Shown: one piece after another, positions 44,096 to 52,732 of the stretch
How the letters are laid out: the number at the start of each line of letters is the position of its first letter
Position numbering within the stretch: the first letter of the stretch is position 1
DNA from: Pseudomonadota bacterium
GTDB lineage: Bacteria; Pseudomonadota; Alphaproteobacteria; Rhodobacterales; Rhodobacteraceae
NCBI GenBank assembly: GCA_018240425.1
Contig: JAFEFU010000049.1
Span: 59,803 to 123,802 of the forward strand
Reading direction: 5' to 3'
Length of the DNA stretch: 64,000 nt
Position numbers and translations under genes: made by a program
The notes under the pieces: generated by a model
What the model was told of the DNA's origin: nothing
Database searches by the model: none
The model's input: the letters and a program-made list of their open reading frames with translations, nothing else

Positions 44096-44589
44096 CTTCC
44101 TACAGCCAGGAAACCATCCGCGATCTGATGGCCGGAACCCTGCCCTGGCCGCAGACCCGGCGGATCATGTCGGCCTACAAGGACGAGGACCGGTTCTGGA
44201 AGGCGCTGGCGGTCCTGCAGGACCGGGTGGCATGGGCTGACCCGATCCTCCTGCCGATCAGCGAGCACCTCTTCATCGCGCAGACCGCCGGGGGCCGGGT
44301 CACGAAATGCGAATGCGGCCACGAATTCGGCGACTACCGGCAGAACTGGAAGCTGGCGGCCGCGGTCCTCGTGCGCGACAATGACGCGCTGCTTCGGGAA
44401 ATCTATCCAACCTCCGACCTGCCCGACCCGGAATGGATGGAACTGCGCGAATTCCTCTGCCCCTCCTGCGGTGTCATCCACGAGGTCGAGGCCTGCGCGC
44501 CGGGCTATCCGGTCCTGCACGAGTTCCAGCCCGATCTCGAAGGTTTCTACGCCGACTGGCTGGGCCGGCCCTTGCCGGCCGAAGGCTGA
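44092..44589 (+). CDS. acxC: Acetone carboxylase gamma subunit
   Basis: A 165-residue protein, near the usual 168 of the family. It has two cysteine pairs, KCECGHEFGDYRQNWK and LCPSCGVIHEVEAC, that can bind zinc or another metal. The small subunit is diagnostic of acetone carboxylase, since hydantoinases and oxoprolinases lack it. It overlaps acxB by ATGA, and the following SDR gene begins 3 bases after its stop. Confidence 0.88.
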   Translation: MTSYSQETIRDLMAGTLPWPQTRRIMSAYKDEDRFWKALAVLQDRVAWADPILLPISEHLFIAQTAGGRVTKCECGHEFGDYRQNWKLAAAVLVRDNDALLREIYPTSDLPDPEWMELREFLCPSCGVIHEVEACAPGYPVLHEFQPDLEGFYADWLGRPLPAEG

Positions 44590-44592
44590 GCC

Positions 44593-45363
44593 TTGGGCCG
44601 CCTCGCCGGCAAGATCGCGCTCGTCACCGGGGCCGGGCTCGGCCTCGGACGGGCCAGTGCCGAACGGATGGCGCGCGAGGGGGCGCATGTCGTCGTCACC
44701 GACATCGGCGCGGACGACCTGGCCGAGACCGCGCGCCTGATCGGCGCCGCGGGCGGAAGCGTCGAGCAGCACCGCCTGGACGTGCGCAGCGAACGGGACT
44801 GGGCGCGGGTGACGGCGGCGGTCGCCGTGGCGCATGGCGGACTGGACGTGCTGGTCAACAACGCGGGGATCGCTCCGATCGGCACGATCGAGAGTTGCGA
44901 CATGGACCAGTGGCGCGCCTGCATGGCGGTCAACGCCGACGGTGTCTTTCTGGGCTGCAAGGCGGCGGTCTCGCTGATGAAGGGCAGGGGGGCGGGCTCG
45001 ATCATCAACCTGTCGTCCATCGACGGTATCATCGGCGAGGCAGATCTTGCCGCCTATTGCGCATCGAAGGGCGCGGTCCGCACCCTGACCAAGGCGGTCG
45101 CGGTCCACTGCGCCGAACAGGGCTACGGCATCCGCTGCAATTCGATCCACCCGGGGTATGTCTGGACGCCGCAGACCGAGACCTATCTGGCCGGACTGGG
45201 GCGGCTGGGCGAGGAGCGGGCGAAGGCGCTGGCTCGGCACCCGATCGGGCGGCTGGGCCGTCCCGAGGATATCGCCAACATGGTCCTTTACCTTGCTTCC
45301 GATGAATCAACCTTCGTCACCGGCGCCGAGATGGTTGTCGATGGCGGCTATCTGATGGTGTGA
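44593..45363 (+). CDS. Short-chain dehydrogenase/reductase (first of two)
   Basis: A 256-residue classical SDR. VTGAGLGLGRAS is the cofactor glycine motif, NNAGIAPIG the structural motif, and SSIDG with AAYCASKGA the catalytic Ser-Tyr-Lys set; D in VVVTDIG suggests NAD preference. The start is a TTG at 44593 with GAAGG about 8 bases upstream; no ATG or GTG in frame keeps the glycine motif. Placed 3 bases after acxC and 1 base before the second SDR, it probably works on the alcohol or ketone linked to the carboxylase, for example a secondary alcohol that yields the ketone substrate. Confidence 0.85.
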   Translation: MGRLAGKIALVTGAGLGLGRASAERMAREGAHVVVTDIGADDLAETARLIGAAGGSVEQHRLDVRSERDWARVTAAVAVAHGGLDVLVNNAGIAPIGTIESCDMDQWRACMAVNADGVFLGCKAAVSLMKGRGAGSIINLSSIDGIIGEADLAAYCASKGAVRTLTKAVAVHCAEQGYGIRCNSIHPGYVWTPQTETYLAGLGRLGEERAKALARHPIGRLGRPEDIANMVLYLASDESTFVTGAEMVVDGGYLMV

Positions 45364-45364
45364 G

Positions 45365-46186
45365 ATGACGAACCTCAAGGGCCGCAGCGCGGTCATCACC
45401 GGCGGGCTGACGGGGCAGGGGCTGGCGATCGCGCGGGCGCTGGCCGGGGCGGGGGCCAATGTCGCGGTCGGGTCCTACGTCGGGGCGGGGCGGGCGGGCG
45501 ACGCCGCCGCCTACCCCGAGGATGTGGCGGCGCGGGCGGTCGGGGCCGAGCTGGCGGGGCTTGGCGTCAGGGTCCATGCCGGGCATCTGGACGTACGCGA
45601 CACCGGGGCGGCGCGCGCCTTTCTTGCCGCGGCCGAAGCCGCCTGCGGGCCGGCCGACATCCTGGTGAACGCCGCCGGCACCACCGCCGAGCAGCCGGTC
45701 TGCGGCCATTCCGACGAACTGTGGGAAAAGATCATCGACACCAACCTGACCGGCGCCTTCCGCATGATGCGCGAGCTTCTGCCGGGCATGATCGCCCGCA
45801 AATGGGGGCGGATCGTCAACATCGGCTCGACCGCGGCCTCGGTCGGCTGGAAGGACAACCCGGCCTATTGCGCCTCGAAGGCCGGGCTTCTGGGCCTGAC
45901 GCGCTGCGTGGCGCTCGAGGGGGCGGCACATGGTGTCACCTGCGTGATGATCTCGCCCACCTGGGTCGAGACCGAACTGATGCACCGCAACGTCGCGCAG
46001 GTCGTCGCACGCGAGGGCAAGGGCCGCACCGTGGCCGAGGCACTGGCAGGCATCGCGGCCGAAAATCCGCAGCAGCGGCTGATCCAGCCCGAGGAAATCG
46101 CGGCGCTTGCGTTATTCCTGTGCGGAGAGGGCGCGCGTGGCATTACGATGGAGAACATACAGATCACCGGTGGCGCGCTGTGGTGA
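45365..46186 (+). CDS. Short-chain dehydrogenase/reductase (second of two)
   Basis: A 273-residue SDR with ITGGLTGQGLAIA as glycine motif, NAAGTTAEQ in place of the usual NNAG, and the catalytic GSTAAS...PAYCASKAG set. It is not a recent duplicate of its neighbour; the N-terminal third has an insertion (YVGAGRAGDAAAYPEDV). It follows the first SDR after 1 base, so both are co-expressed with acxABC. The end (GITMENIQITGGALW) is typical of SDR C-termini. Confidence 0.83.
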   Translation: MTNLKGRSAVITGGLTGQGLAIARALAGAGANVAVGSYVGAGRAGDAAAYPEDVAARAVGAELAGLGVRVHAGHLDVRDTGAARAFLAAAEAACGPADILVNAAGTTAEQPVCGHSDELWEKIIDTNLTGAFRMMRELLPGMIARKWGRIVNIGSTAASVGWKDNPAYCASKAGLLGLTRCVALEGAAHGVTCVMISPTWVETELMHRNVAQVVAREGKGRTVAEALAGIAAENPQQRLIQPEEIAALALFLCGEGARGITMENIQITGGALW

Positions 46187-46274
46187 GGTCCGCATCGGTC
46201 GGGCTGGCGTGAATCGGCAGCGAGGGACGCGGAAGCGAGTGACGACAAGGACGACAACAACTGGGGAGATGGAA

Positions 46275-47225
46275 ATGGACAGATCAAGTGGACTGGCGGC
46301 GGCATCCTTGTGGAGTGCCGCCCTTGCCGCTGGCGCGGTGCTTCTGGCCCAGCCCGCGGCGGCGGCCGAGATGGGTGCCGTGGACGAGCCGATCAAGATC
46401 GCGATGCTGGAATGGACCGGCGCCCAGATCTCGGGCCAGCTGGCCGGGCAGATCCTGGAAAAGGCCGGCTACAAGGTCGAGTTCGTGACCGCCGGCAATT
46501 TCCCGCAGTTCTCGGGACTGGCCGACGGCACCCTGTCGGCCTCGGTCGAGATCTGGCTGAACAATGTCGGCGACATCTATCCCAAGGTGAAGGCGGCGGG
46601 CCAGATCGAGGATATCGGCCGGCTCGGGCTGGAAACGCGCGAGGGCTGGCTCTACCCGAAGTTCATGGAGAGCGTCTGTCCCGGCCTGCCCGACTGGACT
46701 GCGCTGCAAAAGCCCGACTGCGTCAAGGCGCTGGCTACCCCGGACACGCTGCCCAAAGGCCGCTTCCTCGACTATCCCGCCGACTGGGGGTCGCGCGCGG
46801 CGACCATCATTGCCGACAACAATCTGCCCTACACGGCGATCCCGTCGGGGTCCGAAGGGGCGATGGTGGCCGAACTGCGCGCCGCCGAGGCCGCCAAGAC
46901 CCCGCTGCTGATGATGTTCTGGGCGCCGCACTTCGTCCTGGCCGATGCTCAGGTGGGCTGGGTCACGATGCCGCCCTGCAAGGAGCAGACGAACGATCAT
47001 TGCATCACGCCCCCGGATGTCGACAAGATCGTGTGGTCCGGCTTTGCCAAGAAATGGCCGGCAGCCTATGACATCCTCAAGGCATTCCAGGTCAACACCG
47101 AGGATCAGCAGAAGATGATGCTGGACGTGGACAAGAACGCGACACCGATCGACAAGGTCGCGGCGGGCTGGATCGCCGATCATGAAAGCACCTGGAAGCC
47201 TTGGGTGGACGCTGCGCTGAAATGA
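46275..47225 (+). CDS. Glycine betaine/quaternary-amine-type ABC substrate-binding protein
   Basis: A 316-residue OpuAC/ProX-like periplasmic protein. The signal peptide (SLWSAALAAGAVLLAQPAAAA in part) precedes IKIAMLEWTGAQI. Aromatic residues in EWTG, WLNNVGD, DWGSRA and MMFWAPHF could form the aromatic box that holds a quaternary ammonium group in this family. GGGGAG lies 6 bases before the ATG at 46275; an ATG at 46269 is too close to it. The 88-base gap after the SDR gene may hold a promoter, but the direction and spacing also allow read-through from the acx operon. Confidence 0.82.
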   Translation: MDRSSGLAAASLWSAALAAGAVLLAQPAAAAEMGAVDEPIKIAMLEWTGAQISGQLAGQILEKAGYKVEFVTAGNFPQFSGLADGTLSASVEIWLNNVGDIYPKVKAAGQIEDIGRLGLETREGWLYPKFMESVCPGLPDWTALQKPDCVKALATPDTLPKGRFLDYPADWGSRAATIIADNNLPYTAIPSGSEGAMVAELRAAEAAKTPLLMMFWAPHFVLADAQVGWVTMPPCKEQTNDHCITPPDVDKIVWSGFAKKWPAAYDILKAFQVNTEDQQKMMLDVDKNATPIDKVAAGWIADHESTWKPWVDAALK

Positions 47226-47230
47226 GCGGC

Positions 47231-47264
47231 GGGCGGGGGCGGCAGACCGCTGCCGCCCCCGCCC
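47231..47264 (+). terminator. Strong 15-bp hairpin after the betaine-binding protein gene
   Basis: GGGCGGGGGCGGCAG (47231-47245) pairs perfectly with CTGCCGCCCCCGCCC (47250-47264) around ACCG. There is no T run after it, so partial termination or mRNA protection between the binding-protein gene and the ATPase gene is more likely than a full stop. Confidence 0.6.
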
Positions 47265-47286
47265 GGACCAACCCGGAAGGACGGAC

Positions 47287-48354
47287 ATGAACGACCCGAT
47301 CGTCACGCGCCCCGTCAAGCTGAGCTGCCGCCAGGTCTGGAAGGTCTACGGGCCGCGGCCGGGCTATTACTTCGACACCAGAGGCTACCAGATCGAACCC
47401 GAAACCCTTGCGCGGCGGCTGGTGGCCGAGGGGCACATTCCGGCGGTCGTCAACGCGAACTTCGACATTCACGCCGGCGAGATCTTCGTGATCATGGGCC
47501 TGTCGGGGTCGGGCAAGTCCACACTGGTGCGCTGCCTGTCGCGGCTGGTCGAGCCCAGCCACGGCCAGGTCGTTCTGGACGGGGCCGATCTTCTCGCCGC
47601 GAGTCCCGCCGAACTGATCGAGATAAGGCGCCACAAGATGGGCATGGTGTTCCAGGGCTTCGGCCTTCTGCCGCACCTGAACGTGCTCGACAACATCGCC
47701 TTTCCGCTGAAGATCCAGGGCCGGCCCGCCGAGGCGCGCGAGAGCCGCGCCCGCGAGGTGATCCGGCTGGTCGGCCTCGAAGGGCGCGAGGCCGCCTTTC
47801 CCCACGAACTGTCGGGCGGCCAGCAGCAGCGCGTCGGCATCGCCCGCAGCCTGGCGGTCGAGCCCGGAATCTGGTTCCTGGACGAGCCCTTCTCGGCGCT
47901 CGACCCGCTGATCCGCCGCCAGATGCAGGACGAGTTCCTCCGCCTGCAGGACCAGTTGCAGAAAACCATCGTCTTCATCACCCACGACATCATGGAGGCC
48001 TGCCGCATCGCCGACCGGATCGCGCTGATGTGCGACGGGCGCATCATCCAGATCGGGACGCCGGCCGAAATCCTGCTGGCCCCTGCCGACGCCTATGTCG
48101 CCGATTTCACCGAGGATGTGGCAATGGGCCGGGTGATCCGCGCGGGCGATCTGGTCGGAGATCCGGCCGGCGCGCGGCCCGAGGCCCTGCCGGCCGACGC
48201 GCCAGAGGTCGCCGCCGACGCGCTGCTCGACGGGCTGATCCCCGCGGTTGCGGCCGGACAGCGCCGGTTCCGGGTGCGCGGAAGCGACCGCCGGCCGGGC
48301 GGTGTCCTGTCGGCTGACCGCATCCTCGATGTGCTGAGGCACGGGCAGCAATGA
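47287..48354 (+). CDS. Glycine betaine-type ABC ATPase (ProV/OpuAA-like)
   Basis: A 355-residue ATPase. It has the QAT-type N-terminus with VWKVYG, Walker A GLSGSGKST, signature LSGGQQQRVGIARSL and Walker B WFLDEPFSALDP. The C-terminus after about residue 270 keeps only a CBS-like remnant (IRAGDLVGDPAG ... GVLSADRILDVL), shorter than the double CBS of ProV proteins of about 400 residues. GGAAGGA precedes the ATG. The stop overlaps the fused permease by ATGA. Confidence 0.85.
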   Translation: MNDPIVTRPVKLSCRQVWKVYGPRPGYYFDTRGYQIEPETLARRLVAEGHIPAVVNANFDIHAGEIFVIMGLSGSGKSTLVRCLSRLVEPSHGQVVLDGADLLAASPAELIEIRRHKMGMVFQGFGLLPHLNVLDNIAFPLKIQGRPAEARESRAREVIRLVGLEGREAAFPHELSGGQQQRVGIARSLAVEPGIWFLDEPFSALDPLIRRQMQDEFLRLQDQLQKTIVFITHDIMEACRIADRIALMCDGRIIQIGTPAEILLAPADAYVADFTEDVAMGRVIRAGDLVGDPAGARPEALPADAPEVAADALLDGLIPAVAAGQRRFRVRGSDRRPGGVLSADRILDVLRHGQQ

Positions 48355-50450
48355 GCGGTCCGGGGGGCGCGATCCGGGCACGCACCGTTCCGCCCCGCGG
48401 CGCGGCCGCGGCCCACCTGGCGGGTGCGCGCTGGCTGTGGCTGGTGCTAGCCTGCGCCGCGCTTGTCCTTCTGCGCCCGGCGCTGCCCTGGCTTTCGGCC
48501 TTTCCGCCGGACTGGCAGCTGCCGGTCGCCGCCTGGCTGAACGGGCTGACCATGCCGGTCTTTTCCTGGCTACGACCCTTTGGCCGGGCGGCGGCGCTTC
48601 TGCTCGACTATCCGCTGGGCGGCATCCGGGCGGGCCTCCAGTCGATCGCCTGGCCGTCGCTCGTGCTGATCGTCGCGGCCCTGGCGCTGCGCGCCTCGGG
48701 CTGGCGACTGGCCGCGTTCGCCGTAGCCTCGCTGACCTATGTGGTCCTGTGCGGCTACTGGCGGCAGGCGATGAACACGCTGGCGATCGTCGCGATCTCG
48801 GTGCCGCTGTCGGTCGCGGTGGGCTTCGCGCTCGGGGCGATGGCCCACCGATGGCGCCGGCTGGTGCGCCCGCTCGAGGCGGTGCTCGACCTCATGCAGA
48901 CGCTGCCGGCCTTCGCCTACCTGATCCCGCTTCTGATCCTGTTCGGGTTCGGCCCTTCGGCCGGGCTGGTGGCCAGCCTTCTGTTCTCGGCCCCGCCGAT
49001 GGTGCGCAACACCATGCTGGGCCTGCGCCTCGTGCCCGCCGACATCCTTGAATCCGGGGTGATGGCGGGCTGCACCCCGCGCCAGACCTTCTGGCTGGTC
49101 GAGGTGCCTTCGGCCATGCCGCGCCTTCTGCTCGGGATCAACCAGACCTGCATGGCGGCGCTGAGCATGGTGATCATCGTCGCGATCATCGGCGGCTTCG
49201 ACGACATGGGCTGGGAGGTCCTGTCGGCCATGCGCCGGGCCGAGCTGGGGCGCAGCCTCCTGTCGGGGTCGGTGATCGTGGTCATCGCCATCCTTCTCGA
49301 CCGGATCACCCTGGGCCTGGCCACCATCGGCCGCCGCCGCGCCCCCCGGCTTGGCCGGCGCGGGCTGGCGCGCGCGGTGGCCGCGGCGCTGGTGCTTGCC
49401 GTCGCCCTGCGCATCCTGGGACCGGCGGCCGACCTGCTGCCCGACGCATCGGGGCGCAACATCCTCGAAGGCCTCGACCGGGCGCTTCTGGCGTTCGTCG
49501 GCGCCACCGATGCGCAGTTCAACCTTCTGCGGGGCGCGATCACCTATGGCGTGATGCTGCCCCTGCGGATCGGGATCGAGGGCGCGGCGACCCCTGCGGT
49601 CTGGGGCGTCACGCTCACCCCCGCGGGCCTCGCCCTTTATGCCGGGGCGGTCGGGATGATCGCGCTGCTTCTCTGGCGGCACAGCCGGGCCGGCGCCGCG
49701 GCGGCGCTGCTGGCCGGGCTTCTCCTCTACACCGGGCTGCCCGGCTTTCCCTGGATAGGCTTCGTGCTGATCGTCGCGATGCTGGCCCATGCCGGCGCGG
49801 GCCCGCGCCTTGCGCTTGTGGCTGCGGCGGTTGTCGCAGGCATCCTGGTGTCAGGCCTGTGGCTGCCCTTCATGCAGTCGGTCTATCTCTGTGCCATCGC
49901 CGTGGCCGGCTGCCTGGCGATCGGCGGCGGCCTGGGCGTGTGGGCGGCGCAAAGCGACCGGGTCTCGCAGGTGCTGCGCCCGGTCTGCGACGCGCTGCAG
50001 ACCATGCCGCAGTTCGTGTTCCTGATCCCGGCGCTGATGCTCTTCCGTGTCGGCGAGTTCACGGCGCTGATCGCGATCATGCTTTATGCAATCGTCCCGC
50101 CCATCCGCTATGTCGAGCAGGGCCTGCGCGGCGTCCCCGCCGACAAGATCGAGGCCGCGCGCCAGATGGGGACGACGCCGGCGCAGCTTCTGTGGCAGGT
50201 CAGGGTGCCGCTGGCCTGGCCCGCGATCCTTCTGGGCATGAACCAGACGATCATGGCCGCCCTGTCGATGCTGGTCATTGCGGCGCTGGTCGGCACCCGC
50301 GATCTTGGCCAGCAGGTCTATGTCGCGCTCGGCAAGGCCGATCCGGGGCTTGGCCTGCTGGCGGGACTGGCGATCGCCGCCGTTGCGATGGTCTCGGACC
50401 GTATCCTGAGGGGCTTTGCCGACCGGCGCCGAGGGGGCGCTACAGCTTGA
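48351..50450 (+). CDS. Fused double permease of a betaine-type ABC importer
   Basis: A 699-residue membrane protein with two BPD_transp_1 (ProW-like) domains in one chain. The first runs from about 135 to 330 (AIVAISVPLSVAVGFALGAM, then LESGVMAGCTPRQTFWLVEVP at the ATPase-coupling loop). The second runs from about 510 to 690 (VADA-like LQTMPQFVFLIPALMLFRVG, then EAARQMGTTPAQLLWQVRVP). The two coupling loops are similar but clearly diverged. About a dozen to fourteen hydrophobic segments are visible. The fusion fixes a 1:1 arrangement of two different half-channels. The 3' end overlaps the convergent GAF gene by 11 bases. Confidence 0.82.
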   Translation: MSGPGGAIRARTVPPRGAAAAHLAGARWLWLVLACAALVLLRPALPWLSAFPPDWQLPVAAWLNGLTMPVFSWLRPFGRAAALLLDYPLGGIRAGLQSIAWPSLVLIVAALALRASGWRLAAFAVASLTYVVLCGYWRQAMNTLAIVAISVPLSVAVGFALGAMAHRWRRLVRPLEAVLDLMQTLPAFAYLIPLLILFGFGPSAGLVASLLFSAPPMVRNTMLGLRLVPADILESGVMAGCTPRQTFWLVEVPSAMPRLLLGINQTCMAALSMVIIVAIIGGFDDMGWEVLSAMRRAELGRSLLSGSVIVVIAILLDRITLGLATIGRRRAPRLGRRGLARAVAAALVLAVALRILGPAADLLPDASGRNILEGLDRALLAFVGATDAQFNLLRGAITYGVMLPLRIGIEGAATPAVWGVTLTPAGLALYAGAVGMIALLLWRHSRAGAAAALLAGLLLYTGLPGFPWIGFVLIVAMLAHAGAGPRLALVAAAVVAGILVSGLWLPFMQSVYLCAIAVAGCLAIGGGLGVWAAQSDRVSQVLRPVCDALQTMPQFVFLIPALMLFRVGEFTALIAIMLYAIVPPIRYVEQGLRGVPADKIEAARQMGTTPAQLLWQVRVPLAWPAILLGMNQTIMAALSMLVIAALVGTRDLGQQVYVALGKADPGLGLLAGLAIAAVAMVSDRILRGFADRRRGGATA

Positions 50451-50892
50451 CCGCGCGGATCGCGGCCAGAAGCGCCGGCCGGTGGCTGGTCACAAGCGCC
50501 TCGATCCGGGCCAGACGGTCAGGTGTGAAGTAGCCTTCCACGTCGAGAAGGTTGACCGTCCCCACCACCTGCCCGCCGTCCTTGACCGGGATGTTGACGG
50601 CCGAATGGCAGCCAAGCGCGTTGATCAGCGGATGATCGGGGAAGTAGGGCGCGAATTCGGCGGTCCTGTTGGCGACGAACGTTCGGCCGCCATCGATGAC
50701 CATGCGGCTCCAGCCGTCGTCGCCCATCGGCTTGGTGCCGGTGACCGGATACTCGGTCGGGTGCGAGGTGTAGGCGCGGCGCGACAGGCGCGCGGCCTTG
50801 TCGAGGACGCTGACCGTGAAAAGCCGGATGCCCACGGCCTCGCGCACGGCCCGGTGCAGATCGGCGAATGCGTTCGGGATGTCGGTCGCCAT
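50440..50892 (-). CDS. Small GAF-domain protein
   Basis: A 150-residue single-domain protein. GAF-like features are the small N-terminal helix (FADLHRAVREAVGIRLFTVSV), DDGWSRMVIDGGRTFVA and SAVNIPVKDGGQVVGTVNLLD, the typical GAF core strands. GAF domains bind small ligands or nucleotides. It has no output domain, so it may act alone as a sensor or partner. AAAGGA precedes two ATGs (50895 and 50892); spacing favours the second. It is convergent with the betaine-type permease gene and overlaps it by 11 bases. Confidence 0.78.
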   Translation of the reverse strand: MATDIPNAFADLHRAVREAVGIRLFTVSVLDKAARLSRRAYTSHPTEYPVTGTKPMGDDGWSRMVIDGGRTFVANRTAEFAPYFPDHPLINALGCHSAVNIPVKDGGQVVGTVNLLDVEGYFTPDRLARIEALVTSHRPALLAAIRAVKL

Positions 50893-51127
50893 CATCGTTC
50901 CTTTCGTCAGCACTGGCCGCCCGGCCCCCGGGGGGCCTCGCTGTCAACGCAGGTCTTCCGCCAGCCGGGCCGCCCTTGTCAATCGGTTTGCGACGGGCCA
51001 GGCCGGCCAATCCTTCGCCCCTGCACGGGATTCTTGACAAGCGGCGCGGAAAGTTGGCCAAATGGTCAAGGAAACCGGCCCTCGCGCCGAGTCTGCCAGA
51101 AAAAACAATGACAACAGGGAGTTGATG
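50893..51127. promoter_or_regulatory. Control region of the first dipeptide-type ABC operon
   Basis: A 235-base gap. TTGACA at 51034-51039 is a perfect -35, but no good -10 follows at 16-18 bases. An imperfect palindrome at 51054-51069 follows. CTTGAC (51033-51038) and GTCAAG (51065-51070) also form a wider inverted repeat. Confidence 0.4.
51054..51069. promoter_or_regulatory. Imperfect palindrome, candidate operator
   Basis: TTGGCCA-AA-TGGTCAA is a 7-bp inverted repeat with one mismatch, placed 59-74 bases before the binding-protein start and next to the TTGACA hexamer. It includes the palindrome TTGGCCAA. The regulator is unknown. Confidence 0.35.
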
Positions 51128-52726
51128 ATGACGTTCGAACCGACCCTCCGGCGGCTCGGGGCTGCGGCGTTTGCGGCCTTGATGCTTGGCGCTTCGCCCG
51201 TGGCGCTTTTGGCCGCGACCCCCGCCGACACGCTGGTGATCGCCGACGCGATCGACGACATTGTGTCGCTCGACCCGGCCGAGGCCTATGAATTCTCGGG
51301 CCTCGACATCAACAACAACACCTATGACGGGCTGGTCGAGCTTGATCCGACCAATGGCCAGATGGTGCCCGGCCTGGCCGAAAGCTGGTCCGTGGCCGAT
51401 GACGGCACCACCTACACGTTCAAGATGCGGCCCGGCGTCACCTTTGCATCCGGCAATCCGCTGCGCGCCGAGGATGCCGCCTGGTCCCTGCAGCGCGTCA
51501 TCAAGCTGAACAAGACCCCGGCCTTCATCCTGTCACAGTTCGGCTGGACCGCCGACAACGTCGACAAGATGGTCACTGCCGATGGCGACACCCTGACGAT
51601 CAAGACCGACAAGGCCTATGCGCCGACCTTCCTTTACAACTGCCTGACCGCGGGCGTGGCCGAGATCCTCGACAAGGAGACGGTCAGCGCCCATGACGCG
51701 GGCGGCGACATGGGCAATGTCTGGCTGAACAGCAATTCGGCCGGCACCGGGGCCTATGTCCTGAAAAGCTACAAGCCCAAGGAGGGCTACCTGCTCGAGG
51801 CGCGCAAGGGCCACTGGCGCGGTGACGCGAAGATCCCGAAGATCCTGATGCGCCACACCCCCGAGGCGGCGACCCAAAGGCTCGAGCTTGAGAAGGGCGA
51901 CGTGGATGTCGCGCGGACCCTGACGCCGGTCGATCTCGAGGGGCTGAAGGGCAACAAGGATGTGACGATCCAGCAGGACGTTGGCGGCCAGATCTATTAT
52001 CTGGCCTTCAACCAGAAGAACGAGAACTACAAGAATGCCAAGTTCCTCGACGCGATGCGCTGGTCGATCGACTATCAGGGGGTGGCCGACACGATCATGA
52101 AGGGCACGGTGATCGTGCATCAGGCCTTCCTGCCCAAGGGCTATCTCGGGGCGCTGGACGATACGCCCTACAAGCTGGACGTGGACAAGGCCAAGGCGCT
52201 CTTGGCCGAATCCGGTATCAAGGATCCCGAGGTCAAGCTGTCGGTGCGCAACTCGCCCGACCGGATGGACCTTGCCCAGTCGATCCAGAACACCTTCGGA
52301 CAGGTCGGCATCAAGGTCGACCTCAAGGTCGGAGAGGGCGCCGAGCAGCTGAAGGAATACCGGGCGCGCCAGCATGACGCGACCCTGCAGACCTGGGGGC
52401 CGGACTATCCCGACCCGAACACCAACTCGTCCACCTTTGCCGAGAACCCCGACAATTCGGACGAAGCCAAGAACACCGGCTATCTGGCCTGGCGCAATGC
52501 CTATGATCCGGGCGAGCTGAAGGCCGAAAGCCAGGCGGCGGTGATGGAGCGCGATCCCGACAAGCGCAAGGCGATGTACGAGGACCTTCAGAAGAAAAGC
52601 CGCGAGACCTCGCCCTTCATCATCATGTTCCAGCAGGCGCGTGAGACCGGGCTGCGCAACAACGTCAAGGGCTTCTACACCGGGGGCGCCACCGACTCGG
52701 CCGCCTACTGGCTGGCGACCAAGTAA
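51128..52726 (+). CDS. Dipeptide/nickel-type (Dpp/Opp) ABC substrate-binding protein (system 1)
   Basis: A 532-residue SBP_bac_5 family periplasmic protein. After a signal peptide (LGAAAFAALMLGASPVALLAA in part) it has YDGLVELDPTNGQMVPGLAESW near residue 60-80, the family signature region, and TYTFKMRPGVTFASGNPL after it. It should bind a peptide, amino-acid derivative or other bulky solute. AGGGAG lies 6 bases before the ATG at 51128; the preceding ATG at 51125 is too close. The ligand is not readable, but the operon abuts an N-acylamino-acid racemase locus. Confidence 0.87.
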   Translation: MTFEPTLRRLGAAAFAALMLGASPVALLAATPADTLVIADAIDDIVSLDPAEAYEFSGLDINNNTYDGLVELDPTNGQMVPGLAESWSVADDGTTYTFKMRPGVTFASGNPLRAEDAAWSLQRVIKLNKTPAFILSQFGWTADNVDKMVTADGDTLTIKTDKAYAPTFLYNCLTAGVAEILDKETVSAHDAGGDMGNVWLNSNSAGTGAYVLKSYKPKEGYLLEARKGHWRGDAKIPKILMRHTPEAATQRLELEKGDVDVARTLTPVDLEGLKGNKDVTIQQDVGGQIYYLAFNQKNENYKNAKFLDAMRWSIDYQGVADTIMKGTVIVHQAFLPKGYLGALDDTPYKLDVDKAKALLAESGIKDPEVKLSVRNSPDRMDLAQSIQNTFGQVGIKVDLKVGEGAEQLKEYRARQHDATLQTWGPDYPDPNTNSSTFAENPDNSDEAKNTGYLAWRNAYDPGELKAESQAAVMERDPDKRKAMYEDLQKKSRETSPFIIMFQQARETGLRNNVKGFYTGGATDSAAYWLATK

Positions 52727-52732
52727 GGACGG

